A DNA stretch of 32,735 bases from an uncultured Thiotrichales bacterium (GCA_903824965.1 CAIJYR010000075.1:1-32735); one strand, 5' to 3'. Shown: positions 1 through 11,149, counted from the stretch's first letter. The notes: generated from the sequence alone by a model not told the origin. A program made the numbers and translations.

Positions 1-10
1 ATAGATTGAT

Positions 11-83
11 TACTATAAGGCTACATTAATCCATTACCTCTTGGAAGGATTCTGATGGTGGTCATAGGTGGCAACTTGGGTTA
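11..83. repeat. Left copy of a perfect 73-bp inverted repeat shared with the right end of the window (probable end of a mobile element)
   Basis: tactataaggctacattaatcc...caacttgggtta at 11-83 is the exact reverse complement of 32663-32735. Confidence 0.95.
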
Positions 84-304
84 TCTATAATGCGTGCAAG
101 ACATGGTTCTTCTTCGGTAAGATTCAATACTTGACGGAGAAATTCTTTTGTTTCCTTTGTGCTGATTCTGTTCAGAAAATCACATAACATCTCGGTCAAG
201 AAGTTCTCAAGATTTGATCGTTCTTCTGTGTTCTTATTTTTCAATAAACGACTATATAAGCTTGTGTTATTACCCATGTCGATTATGCCTTGTTTGCGTA
301 GCAA
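62..304 (-). pseudogene. N-terminal fragment of a possible PD-(D/E)XK nuclease-like (defence/restriction-type) protein, truncated by the terminal repeat
   Basis: MGNNTSLYSRLLKNKNTEERSNLENFLTEMLCDFLNRISTKETKEFLRQVL resembles N-termini of PD-(D/E)XK superfamily proteins (LENFLTE.L motif); the last codons and stop lie inside the 73-bp repeat; AT-rich context. Confidence 0.4.
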
Positions 305-976
305 CGACCTCTAACCAATCATCCCAATTCGCGAATTGTATTTTAAGAATTAACTTATTTTCCTGTGCCTTTCATTTGAGCATACACTACATGTTAGATT
401 CTCACTCATGGAATTGTGACCATTATTCCCTTTGATTATTCCTTTGCATCCGATGTTTCCATAGCTATTGCATCTATATACAACGCCATTAGTTCCATAT
501 GCCTGGCATTTCATGAAATTGATCTCCTATGCAAATGATTTATCTCTATCAAGAATTTTGTGAGATTACACAATGCAAGGCTTCTGTACAAGAATCCGAG
601 CATTGGAAACAGAGGAGTTTTCTTGTGCAAAAACCAGGCTAATAATACACCCATAAACTACGTGTACACAAGGGTCTCACACGATAGCCAGCGTGGTGAG
701 GCGCACGCATAGCAACTCGGCCTAGAGCCAACCTTTGGCCCCTCTCCGACCTATCTCGGAGAATGCGTGATCCCCGCAGACCAAGGATCTTCGGCAGGTT
801 TCTTCCCGTGCGACAGCCCGACAGCAGGTGTGGCCCGAGGCTGGGCTGCCCCAAGACTGTTATCTCTTTGGGGAGAGAAGGGATGCCAAGGCCGTCTTTG
901 ACGGGATAGTTGTTTCAATCTACCCCTCAGTGACTTGCAAAGAACGAGCACATCGAGTGAAATGGTGGGTCGCTGA

Positions 977-2278
<1,302 letters not shown>

Positions 2279-2311
2279 AATCTTTAGTACACCGCACAAC
2301 CGAACCGGACA

Positions 2312-2347
2312 GCCTCCTCCCTAGTTGTATGCGGAGGAGGCGTTTTT
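2312..2347 (+). terminator. Rho-independent terminator after purA
   Basis: gcctcctcc - ctagttgtatgc - ggaggaggc followed by gttttt. Confidence 0.9.
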
Positions 2348-2352
2348 CTCGG

Positions 2353-2700
2353 TTATTTCAAGACCTGCCAAGCATCGGTACCGACATAGGGGCATGACTT
2401 AGTGCTGCTGCCATCCTCTAAGACATCGGCGTGGATAAAGCTGACAGAGGCATGGATGATAGTATAGTCCACCACCATGGAGTCGCTTTTGAACATGCCC
2501 TTGTAGTAGATCTTGACCCTGGCCGTTTCTTTGTCTCCTTCCTGGTGCGCTGCGTTGACAACCTCGACCTTGGCAGTGTCAGCGGACACGGTGGGGTGGG
2601 CGCACTTCAGGGTGTTGCTGATCGCGAACTTCTCAAGATCGAATCCAGCATAGGCAGACAGCGGGAGGGCCAACAACAGGGGAAGCAATACTTTCTTCAT
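2353..2700 (-). CDS. Small secreted/periplasmic hypothetical protein
   Basis: Signal peptide MKKVLLPLLLALPLSAYA; no family recognised. Confidence 0.75.
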   Translation of the reverse strand: MKKVLLPLLLALPLSAYAGFDLEKFAISNTLKCAHPTVSADTAKVEVVNAAHQEGDKETARVKIYYKGMFKSDSMVVDYTIIHASVSFIHADVLEDGSSTKSCPYVGTDAWQVLK

Positions 2701-2819
2701 GGAATAACTCCTAAACAGGTTGGGAACGTGCCACCAGGGTACTGGATGGAACGAAAAACTTCAACAGGAAAGAACAATAGACCAATGTTTTTATTGGGAC
2801 TATAGATTGCTTGTGTGGT

Positions 2820-3026
2820 TCAGGCAGTGGTGTTGATCGTTTGCCCAAGGTTGGCAAGGGGGTACGTACCCGAACCGGAAGGAGCACTCACCGATTGGAT
2901 CATGGCTTGGGCACTCGCCTTATCAATGTCCATGCTTTTTTTCAACACGGTGACACCGACTGCATCTTGGGTCTGTGCCATACTCATGCTGCTGGCGGTA
3001 CTGGCGATGTCGCTGACGTTCATCAA
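2820..3026 (-). CDS. YjfB-like putative motility protein
   Basis: MMNVSDIASTASSMSMAQTQDAVGVTVLKKSMDIDKASAQAMIQ...NLGQTINTTA matches the YjfB layout (…AV.VLKKAMD…LI… LGxxIN/D terminus). Confidence 0.75.
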   Translation of the reverse strand: MMNVSDIASTASSMSMAQTQDAVGVTVLKKSMDIDKASAQAMIQSVSAPSGSGTYPLANLGQTINTTA

Positions 3027-3102
3027 TGTCTCCTGGCAAAAAGCTTAGTTGGTTCATCATAAACCCATTGACACGTTTCACAAGCCCTTCTCGGAGCGAT
3101 TG

Positions 3103-4815
3103 ATGAAAACGAGACCGGAAAAGATTCGCCTCGGTGATATTCTGGTACAACAGGGACTGATTACCCCTGAGCAATTGCGTGCGTCGTTGGATGAGCAGCA
3201 GCGTAGTGGGCGTCGCTTGGGACGTGTCTTCGTAGAACTAAAGTATCTCACGGAAGAGCAAATTGCCGAATCCTTGGCGCGTCAGCTGAAAATCCCGTAT
3301 ATCAACCTAAAATACCAGCAATTAAATCCGCAGGTTGTGCATCGGCTGCCCGAAACACAAGCGCGGCGCTGGCGAGCGGTGGCACTGGAAGATCGTGGCA
3401 CCCGGACACTGATCGGCATGGCGGATCCGACCGATCTGTTTGCCTATGATGAAATTTCGCGTTTGTTGCGTCGCGAGATTGAACTTGCAGTAGTCTGCGA
3501 AGGGACACTGTTGCAGGCGATTGACCGGGTATACCGGAAAACTGACGAGATTCGTGGCCTCACACAAGAACTCACCGCCGATGTCAATGATCACTCAGTT
3601 GATTTCGGGGGCATTACGGGTTCAGGTGGCGAGGATGCCCCCGTGGCACGACTCTTACAGAGCATTTTTGAAGATGCTTCTAAAATCCATGCTTCTGATG
3701 TTCATATCGAGCCACAAGAAGGCAAGCTTCATATTCGCTTTCGCATTGATGGCATGTTGCACCTACAGACAGAGGCAGATGTACGCATCACACAAACGCT
3801 GGTACTGCGACTCAAATTGATGTCGGGTCTGGATATTTCTGAGAAACGTCTGCCTCAAGACGGACGATTCAATGTCAAAATCGGCGGCCAAGCGATCGAT
3901 GTGCGTATCTCCACCATGCCAACGCAGCACGGCGAATCGGTGGTCATGCGCCTTTTGAACCAAAGACCGGAGTTGCTCAAACTCGATCGAATTGGTATGC
4001 CACCCGCCATGCTGCAACGGTTTCGTCGAGCATTACAACATGCAAGCGGCATGTTGCTCGTCACAGGCCCTACGGGAAGCGGCAAAACTACTACGTTGTA
4101 TTCTGCACTCGGTGAGGTCAGCACTGTCGGCAACAAAGTCATCACCGTCGAGGATCCCGTAGAGTACCGCCTCCCCGGGATCAACCAAGTCCAGGTCAAC
4201 GATAAAATTGAGCTGACCTTTTCTCGTGTGTTGCGTGCTGCGCTTCGGCAAGATCCAGACATTATCCTGGTGGGGGAGATTCGTGACCCAGAAACCGCAG
4301 AGATTGCATTGCGTGCAGCAGTGACAGGTCACTTGGTTTTGTCCACCCTGCACACGAATGATGCAGCAGGTACACCAGTGCGTCTGCTCGACATGGGTGT
4401 ACCTGCTTTCATGATCGCATCTTCTTTAAGGGTTGTTTTGGCGCAGCGATTGCTGCGACTTGTCTGTGAGATCTGCGCCGAACCGTACACACCCAAACCA
4501 TACGAAGCAGAATGGCTACGCCAGGGCATAGGGGATCGCATGGCAGAAGGCCGTTATGTCCATGGCCAGGGATGCTCGCATTGCAATGGTACAGGCTACC
4601 AAGGTCGAATTGGCGTATACGAAATGTTGGAAATGACGCCAACCCTGGTAGAATCCGCCACACGGCAGGATGTGCACCAGTTCATTCAACTCGCCAATCA
4701 ACAGTTGTTTGGACAAACGCTACGTTACCATGCAACCGAATGGGTCATGCGTGGGCGTGCGACGATTGCCGATGCCATGCGGGTCAGTGATGATTTGGAT
4801 ACCGGGCTGTCATAA
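3103..4815 (+). CDS. mshE: MshE/GspE-like type II/IV secretion and pilus ATPase
   Basis: N-terminal RPEKIRLGDILVQQGLIT, Walker A GPTGSGKTT, Asp box/Walker B ILVGEIRDPETAEIA, CSHCNGTGYQGRIGVYE. Confidence 0.9.
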   Translation: MKTRPEKIRLGDILVQQGLITPEQLRASLDEQQRSGRRLGRVFVELKYLTEEQIAESLARQLKIPYINLKYQQLNPQVVHRLPETQARRWRAVALEDRGTRTLIGMADPTDLFAYDEISRLLRREIELAVVCEGTLLQAIDRVYRKTDEIRGLTQELTADVNDHSVDFGGITGSGGEDAPVARLLQSIFEDASKIHASDVHIEPQEGKLHIRFRIDGMLHLQTEADVRITQTLVLRLKLMSGLDISEKRLPQDGRFNVKIGGQAIDVRISTMPTQHGESVVMRLLNQRPELLKLDRIGMPPAMLQRFRRALQHASGMLLVTGPTGSGKTTTLYSALGEVSTVGNKVITVEDPVEYRLPGINQVQVNDKIELTFSRVLRAALRQDPDIILVGEIRDPETAEIALRAAVTGHLVLSTLHTNDAAGTPVRLLDMGVPAFMIASSLRVVLAQRLLRLVCEICAEPYTPKPYEAEWLRQGIGDRMAEGRYVHGQGCSHCNGTGYQGRIGVYEMLEMTPTLVESATRQDVHQFIQLANQQLFGQTLRYHATEWVMRGRATIADAMRVSDDLDTGLS

Positions 4816-4878
4816 CCAGAAAACCATGTCGCACTGCCTCCGTCATGCGCTCATGGGTATAAAATCATCAGGTGGTGT

Positions 4879-6111
4879 ATGCCCTATTTTGCGTATACGG
4901 GTCGGAACAATCGGGGAGAACCTGCCAACGGTGTTCTGGAAAGTACCGATCAGGATACCTGTGCTCAGCAGTTGTTGAGCAGTGGAATTACGCCCATCAA
5001 CATTCGTCCCAGTGCAACGGGAGACACTGCCACGGCGGGGGAGTGGGGATGGCAGCGTTTCTTTCGTCCGCAGGTCACAGACATGGATCTGATGTTGTTC
5101 AGCCGCCAGATGAATACGTTGCTGAAAGCAGGTGTCCCCATCCTGCGCGGTCTGTCCGGACTCAAGGAGGCAACCCAGAACCCAACCTTTGCGAGCATGT
5201 TGGGGGAGATATTGAGTGATCTGGACAGTGGGCGCGAACTCTCCGTGGCAATGCACCGACATTCAGGGGTGTTCTCGGCATTTTACCTGAGCATGTTGCG
5301 AGTCGGTGAAATGACGGGGGGGCTAGATACCGTCTTTTTATCTCTTTTTTACCACTTAGAGTTCGAAAAACGTACCCGAGATCAGATCAAATCGGCATTG
5401 CGATATCCAACCTTTGTGGTGATTGCTATGACGGCTGCGCTCATCGTGATCAATATCTTCGTGATACCGACTTTTGCTCAGGTCTATGCTTCCATGCATA
5501 CGGAACTCCCCCCCCTGACACGATTTCTCATTAACTTTTCTGCGTTTACCGTTCAGTTCTGGCCTTTGATGCTGGCCTCTGCGGGTGCTTTGTTCTTTTC
5601 TTTCCGATTGTATGTGAACACAAGTACAGGTCGGTTACGTTGGGATACCATGAAACTGCATATGCCCATTGCTGGAAGCATTGTTGAAAAGGCGACCTTG
5701 GCTCGCTTTGCGCGTAGTTTTGCGCTTACGGCTAAGAGTGGGGTGCCCATTATTCAGGCGCTGGGAGTTGTCGCTACCACGGTAGACAATGCCTTTGTCC
5801 ATCAAAGGGTCGAGCAGATGCGCGATGGCATCGGACGGGGAGAGAGCATTCTACGTGCTGCCGTTGCGAGTGGTATTTTTACGCCTGTGGTTTTGCAGAT
5901 CATTGCTGTCGGCGAGGAAACAGGAGAGTTGGATGATCTGATGCAGGAGATCGCAGAAATGTACGACCGTGAAGTAGAATATGAAGTCAAACACCTGAGC
6001 GATCGCATTGAACCTATTCTCATCGTGGGTCTTGGGATCATGGTGCTGATCTTGGCATTGGGGGTATTTATGCCCCTCTGGAATCTCGGTCAGACGATGA
6101 TGCACCATTAG
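4879..6111 (+). CDS. mshG: MshG/GspF-like inner-membrane platform protein
   Basis: MPYFAYTGRNNRGEPANGVLES, F.RQMNTLLKAGVPILRGL, AVGEETGELD motifs; directly downstream of mshE. Confidence 0.88.
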   Translation: MPYFAYTGRNNRGEPANGVLESTDQDTCAQQLLSSGITPINIRPSATGDTATAGEWGWQRFFRPQVTDMDLMLFSRQMNTLLKAGVPILRGLSGLKEATQNPTFASMLGEILSDLDSGRELSVAMHRHSGVFSAFYLSMLRVGEMTGGLDTVFLSLFYHLEFEKRTRDQIKSALRYPTFVVIAMTAALIVINIFVIPTFAQVYASMHTELPPLTRFLINFSAFTVQFWPLMLASAGALFFSFRLYVNTSTGRLRWDTMKLHMPIAGSIVEKATLARFARSFALTAKSGVPIIQALGVVATTVDNAFVHQRVEQMRDGIGRGESILRAAVASGIFTPVVLQIIAVGEETGELDDLMQEIAEMYDREVEYEVKHLSDRIEPILIVGLGIMVLILALGVFMPLWNLGQTMMHH

Positions 6112-6961
6112 GCGATCTTGTATAGCTTACGCCGTCATAGAATGATTCCATCTGGAAGAGTTTATGGATGGAGCATGAGAACTTTCTGCGGATGGACTTC
6201 AGATAAGCCCACTTTTTCTCGATGGGATTAAGATCAGGAGAGTAGGCGGGTAAGAAATCGAGGGTGTGCCCTGCATCTGAGATGGCTAAGCGGATATCGG
6301 TGCGTTTGTGAAAGGTGGCATTGTCCATCATGACAATGCTTTTCGGAGGCAGCTTGGGCAACAAATCTTGCACTGTCCATTGGTGGAAGACATCGGCATT
6401 GATATTGGACTCGAATAGCCCAACCGTTAGAAGGAGTTTTCCGATCAAAGCACCAATGGCGTTGGTTCGACCCTTGGCGTGCCAGTTGTGTGACCCATAG
6501 CATCGCTGCCCTATTGCTGCATAGCCATGTCGTCGCGGCATATCGTAAGCGAAACCACTCTCATCGATGTAGACGATGTTGCGTCCTTCCGCTTGGTAGG
6601 CTTCAATCCTTTGGTTGAAGGCATACCGTGCGGCGTTGTTTGCCTTCGGATGCTGCAGTGTTTTTTTATAGGTGATGTTCATGCGCCGCAAGGCATGGCC
6701 TATACCCATTGCGCTCACGCCAAGGCGCGTGGCTCGCTCAGACTGGGTTGCATCGGGCCAGTCTCGCACATCACGTGCCAATGCGATCCGATCAATTTCT
6801 GTCGCAGGCTTGTAACGCATACGCTGTGGTTCTGGTCGTTTCAACCACCTTACGACCGTCGCAACAAAGCCGCCACTAAAGGTGGCAAATCCTGCGTGAA
6901 AGAAGACAACGGGAATGACTGCGATGGCACGCAATCCATCTATTTCCGTTCTGTAAACCAT
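6068..6961 (-). pseudogene. Chimeric ORF: first ~32 aa of an acyltransferase-3 (OafA-like) fused in frame to an IS630-type transposase lacking its N-terminal HTH region
   Basis: MVYRTEIDGLRAIAVIPVVFFHAGFATFSGGF is an acyltransferase-3 start; then VATVVRWLKRPEP...VYIDESGF...IVMMDNATFHK...YSPDLNPIEKKWAYLKS is an IS630 DDE transposase. Confidence 0.85.
6112..6865 (-). mobile_element. 5'-truncated IS630-family insertion sequence remnant (boundaries approximate)
   Basis: Transposase DDE residues present; upstream half-element missing; right limit set by the acyltransferase junction, left limit by the mshG stop. Confidence 0.7.
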
Positions 6962-7039
6962 GATGTTTTTTCTGGAGAAAAACGGAAAGACAGCAATCGG
7001 TTGTCGTTACGAAGGACAATTTCTCTGATCCAGAGCACA

Positions 7040-7073
7040 CCCCCCACAGCGAAGGCCGTGGGGGGCTTTTTTT
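7040..7073 (+). terminator. Rho-independent terminator, + orientation
   Basis: ccccccac - agcgaaggcc - gtgggggg - c - ttttttt. Confidence 0.85.
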
Positions 7074-7075
7074 GG

Positions 7076-8293
7076 TTAATGTCCCACAGATAAGGTCAAA
7101 CCGGGTGCACTTCCACCGGCTGCCGTCTGCAAAGACAAAATGTTGAGCAACAACTGGAAATTGGTCTTTGAATCTACGTCTGTATCCGAGACCGCAAACC
7201 AATGCCCACGGTATTGGGTTGTCACAAAAGCGCCCATGGGGGATTCTTCACTCCGGTGGATGTTGATCAATTTCGGCGTGCCGGGCTCGGCGGCCACTAC
7301 CACGCCTCCATCGGCCGACGGTACTTCAACCCCAGCGGTGACTGAATACAACATGTCCGCAAGTGACCGTGTGCTCATGGCAAGCTGAGTCACCGGTTCG
7401 CCTTTTGAGTAGTCTGTGGGTGCGGTCACAGCACTCGCCAGCGCAACATGTTCGACCAGCGATCCCTTCGGACGCGTGGACACACTCCCTAAGATCGCGG
7501 AGACCTGATCGGCCTCTGCTTGTGTCGCATACCGCAGTTCCATTACAACGGAATCAAAAGATTGCACCAGTTGATACTTTCCATCAGGACGCAGGTTGTA
7601 TCTCAAGGCATTGGAGGCAGTACCTATCGTATTAAAGACACTGGTATTCACTGCGCTGATAGGCAGATTGTCCGCCAACACAGCATCGTTTGTGGGGAAC
7701 CAGACAAACCGCAAATCGCCGCGATCTTGGACTTTGCGCCAGATATTGATCAATTCCATAAATTTGGAGAAGCTTGCGGCCCCAGGATAATTCACCAGCG
7801 GGCCCATCCGATTGACCAACAACGCCATGACCTGATCGAGATTCCAGCCACTCTGTAACAACAACTGCATGGTATTGACGGACACACTGCTCAAGAACTG
7901 GGTAGCAAACTGTTGTCCTTCCACAGGCACATAGGTGATCGTGGGAGCTTCGGTGTAGCTGAAGCCTGTGCCAAGGCTTGCCGTGCTGGGAGTGCTGCCA
8001 ATGTGTGGGCCAAAGGGAAGGGCGATACTGGGGCCAGTCACGGATGCCCCCCTATTCAGGCTCGATACAATGGAGCCGACCTGCAAAAATTTGATGTTTT
8101 CGTCGTAGCGCAACCGCACAATGTTGAGCAGCAGTTCTTCTTGTTCTGTCTGCTGGATGGCGCGGTTGTATTCCGAACGATCGCTGTGCAATGCGGTAGG
8201 CCCAAGGCTAGTACAGCCCGAGACACTTAGGAGCGCACATCCCGTCACGCACCATGCGAGTAGCCTACGGTTCTTGAATGGCAATTTGGTCAT
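7076..8293 (-). CDS. Uncharacterised lipoprotein
   Basis: Lipobox LLSVSGC; EYNRAIQQTEQEELLLNIVRLRYDENIKFLQVGSIVSS pattern seen in uncharacterised proteobacterial lipoproteins. Confidence 0.8.
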   Translation of the reverse strand: MTKLPFKNRRLLAWCVTGCALLSVSGCTSLGPTALHSDRSEYNRAIQQTEQEELLLNIVRLRYDENIKFLQVGSIVSSLNRGASVTGPSIALPFGPHIGSTPSTASLGTGFSYTEAPTITYVPVEGQQFATQFLSSVSVNTMQLLLQSGWNLDQVMALLVNRMGPLVNYPGAASFSKFMELINIWRKVQDRGDLRFVWFPTNDAVLADNLPISAVNTSVFNTIGTASNALRYNLRPDGKYQLVQSFDSVVMELRYATQAEADQVSAILGSVSTRPKGSLVEHVALASAVTAPTDYSKGEPVTQLAMSTRSLADMLYSVTAGVEVPSADGGVVVAAEPGTPKLINIHRSEESPMGAFVTTQYRGHWFAVSDTDVDSKTNFQLLLNILSLQTAAGGSAPGLTLSVGH

Positions 8294-8417
8294 GAAATTC
8301 CCTCGTTGTGATCAATATTTGTCTGCCAACTTGTACCTCTACCTTTCAGGCGGAGCCTAAACCATCCCATGGCTATGCCCTAGGGTTTCAAGGATGAACC
8401 CATCCCCGCTTTCCTCA

Positions 8418-8459
8418 CCCTGGCTAAAACCAGGGAATTCTCGCGGTCTCTCATTGAGT
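8418..8459 (+). repeat. IS200/IS605-end-like hairpin element, copy 1
   Basis: ccctgg-ctaaaa-ccaggg followed by aattctcgcggtctctcattga; 29/34 identical by eye to 30107-30140. Confidence 0.6.
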
Positions 8460-8485
8460 ACACATCATAGAATAATAGCGATAAC

Positions 8486-8517
8486 AAAAAAACCGGCCAC
8501 AATAGCGCCGGTTTTTT
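8486..8517. terminator. Bidirectional Rho-independent terminator downstream of cbbL
   Basis: aaaaaaccggc - cacaatagc(approx. loop) - gccggtttttt. Confidence 0.9.
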
Positions 8518-8567
8518 GGAGTACGACAGACAGACTGAGAAGAAAGCGTTCCTTGCTCTAGGCCATA

Positions 8568-9989
8568 TTACCGATGAGCCACGTCTAGCTTGTCCACCGT
8601 ATCGAACTCAAACTTGATTTCTTTCCAGGTTTCCATGGCAATCTTCAGTTCGGGGCTGTGGCTCGCCGCTTGTTCCAGCACCTTTTTGCCCTCTTTCTCC
8701 AGGGCAACCCCCTGGTTACGTGCCTCCACACAGGCTTCCAGGGCCACTCGATTGGCAGAAGCACCCGCCGCATTGCCCCACGGATGACCCAGCGTGCCCC
8801 CTCCAAACTGGAGCACAGAATCGTCCCCAAAGATCGTCACCAAGGCAGGCATGTGCCATACGTGGATGCCACCCGAAGCCACCGCAAAGGCACCCGGCAT
8901 GGAACCCCAATCTTGATCGAAAAAGATGCCACGGCTGCGATCTTCTTTGATGTACCGCTCGCGCAGGAGATCGATCCAGCCCAACGTCGAGGCACGATCG
9001 CCCTCCAATTTGCCTACCACCGTACCAGTATGCAGTTGATCACCGCCGGAAAGACGCAATATCTTGGTCAACACGCGGAAATGAATACCATGGTGGGGAT
9101 TGCGATCGAGCACCGCATGCATCGCACGGTGGATGTGCAACAACATGCCATTGTTACGACACCAATTCGCAAGCCCCGTGTTCGCACAGAAGCCACCCGT
9201 AATATAGTCGTGCATGATGATGGGTGCGCCAAGCTCCTTGGCATATTCGGCCCGTTTATACATCTCTTCAGGGGTGGGGGCTGTGACGTTCAGATAGTGA
9301 CCCTTACGCTCCCCTGTCTCACGCTCGGCCTTTTGGGTCGCCTCTACCACGAAGTCAAACCGCTGGCGCCAACGCATGAAAGGCTGACTGTTGACGTTTT
9401 CATCGTCCTTGGTGAAATCAAGCCCACCCCGTAAGCATTCATACACGGCACGGCCATAGTTCTTGGCAGACAGACCCAGCTTGGGTTTGATCGTACACCC
9501 CAGCAAAGGCCGCCCGTACTTGTTCATGATGTCGCGTTCGGCCTGAATCCCTTGGGGTGGGCCACCACAGGTCATCACGTAAGCAATCGGAAAACGCACA
9601 TCTTCCAGGCGTAACGCCCGCACCGCCTTAAAACCAAAGACATTGCCCACGAGTGACGTGAACACATTGACCACGGAACCTTCTTCAAATAGATCAATGG
9701 GGTAGGCAATGAAAGCGTAAAAACAGGTATCATCGCCAGGCACATCCTCAATGCGGTAGGCGCGTCCCTTGTAGTAATCCATATCGGTGAGCAGGTCAGT
9801 CCAGACCGTCGTCCAAGTCCCCGTAGAGGATTCTGCGGCCACCGCAGCCGCCGCTTCCTCGCGATCTACGCCCGGTTGGGGTGTGATCTTGAAGCAGGCA
9901 AGGAGGTCGGTATCCTTCACAGGATAATTGGGTTCCCAATACGTTTGACGATACTCTTTGACACCGGCGTTATAAGTCTTGACAGCCAT
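8568..9989 (-). CDS. cbbL: Ribulose-bisphosphate carboxylase large subunit, form I (IA-like)
   Basis: [81 protein letters not shown]. Confidence 0.97.
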   Translation of the reverse strand: MAVKTYNAGVKEYRQTYWEPNYPVKDTDLLACFKITPQPGVDREEAAAAVAAESSTGTWTTVWTDLLTDMDYYKGRAYRIEDVPGDDTCFYAFIAYPIDLFEEGSVVNVFTSLVGNVFGFKAVRALRLEDVRFPIAYVMTCGGPPQGIQAERDIMNKYGRPLLGCTIKPKLGLSAKNYGRAVYECLRGGLDFTKDDENVNSQPFMRWRQRFDFVVEATQKAERETGERKGHYLNVTAPTPEEMYKRAEYAKELGAPIIMHDYITGGFCANTGLANWCRNNGMLLHIHRAMHAVLDRNPHHGIHFRVLTKILRLSGGDQLHTGTVVGKLEGDRASTLGWIDLLRERYIKEDRSRGIFFDQDWGSMPGAFAVASGGIHVWHMPALVTIFGDDSVLQFGGGTLGHPWGNAAGASANRVALEACVEARNQGVALEKEGKKVLEQAASHSPELKIAMETWKEIKFEFDTVDKLDVAHR

Positions 9990-10384
9990 GAATCATTACC
10001 TCACGTTCGTTTGCTTGTTTATCCTGGCGCGATACTGCGTATAGTTTGGCAATATGGATACTGAAATGCTATGGAATACCCCCTTTGGCGCAAAAACGGC
10101 TGTAATCACATGCTGGACGATTCTCCTGGCGTTCCCAACAGGCTTGTGCATCAAGGATCTAGCAAGATGAACAGGGTTCTATGCGTTGGTTTGTGTGCTT
10201 GGGGAGGGCGAACGGGTAGAGGGGGGCTATCTCTCCTCTTCAGAATCTATCACCGCGTACCGATGTGGCTGTTCCGCGCCCCTAGCCGACCTTGATCGAA
10301 GCACCCACCGATGCTATTGTTCGCACTGGGTACTCAGCTTTCGTACCCGCACCTCAATACACAACCCCCTAGAAGAGACTCACT

Positions 10385-11077
10385 ATGCTTCTCAGATGCG
10401 TTTATCTACTGGCACTGCTGCTCAGTTCCACGCTGGCTTTTGCAAGCGAAGAAGAACACGGCGATGCTGCTGTGGCGCAAGCCTACATCAAAGAGCTCAT
10501 CAAACATGCACACCACCATAACCAGATGCATGGCCCCAAGTACTTGCAGGAACTGTCCAAAGGACAGCATCCCCGTGCCACAATTGTTACCTGCTCTGAT
10601 TCACGTGTCCATACCGATATGCTCGACAGCACACCCGATGGACAGTTATTCATGGTACGTAATATTGGCAACCAGGTGGCGACTGCCCCCGGATCAGTAG
10701 AGTATGGTGTAAACCATCTGCATTCTTCGTTGTTGCTGATTCTCGGTCATTCTGCTTGTGGTGCGGTCAAAGCAGCCAGTGGAGATTATTCAACGCTGGA
10801 GGAACCGATTAAACATGAACTGGACACAATCAAGATTGAGAAAGGCGTTGCCAATATCGAGGGTGTCAAAAAAAATGTGCATGATCAGGTTGCACACGCC
10901 TTAGAACTGTTCGGTGACAAAGTGAAGGAGAATCAGTTACTCATCATTGGTGCCGTGTATGATTTTACGAATGATATGAAGCAAGGCGCGGGTGAAGTGG
11001 ACGTAATCGATGTCAACGGCGATTCCGATCCCGATCACATCCATGCTGCATTGTCTGGCTCGGCAAAAGAGAAGTAA
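10385..11077 (+). CDS. Beta-class carbonic anhydrase with predicted signal peptide
   Basis: MLLRCVYLLALLLSSTLAFA leader; CSDSR and GHSACGAV zinc-site motifs. Confidence 0.92.
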   Translation: MLLRCVYLLALLLSSTLAFASEEEHGDAAVAQAYIKELIKHAHHHNQMHGPKYLQELSKGQHPRATIVTCSDSRVHTDMLDSTPDGQLFMVRNIGNQVATAPGSVEYGVNHLHSSLLLILGHSACGAVKAASGDYSTLEEPIKHELDTIKIEKGVANIEGVKKNVHDQVAHALELFGDKVKENQLLIIGAVYDFTNDMKQGAGEVDVIDVNGDSDPDHIHAALSGSAKEK

Positions 11078-11149
11078 GTCGACCAACCCGTGGATCGGCC
11101 AGGCAGCATCGGTCGATCCATCGTGCCTCCATTCCGAAGAGATCATCCT

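Noticed and set aside
2815-3048. + strand ORF with hydrophobic stretch opposite the YjfB-like gene
   Set aside because: Fully antisense to a better-supported coding sequence; no recognisable family.
8658-9434. 258-aa + strand ORF antisense to cbbL
   Set aside because: Antisense shadow of a highly conserved gene; composition not protein-like for a real product.
10071-10295. Small + ORF between cbbL and the carbonic anhydrase
   Set aside because: No homology, no RBS and low-quality composition; treated as intergenic.
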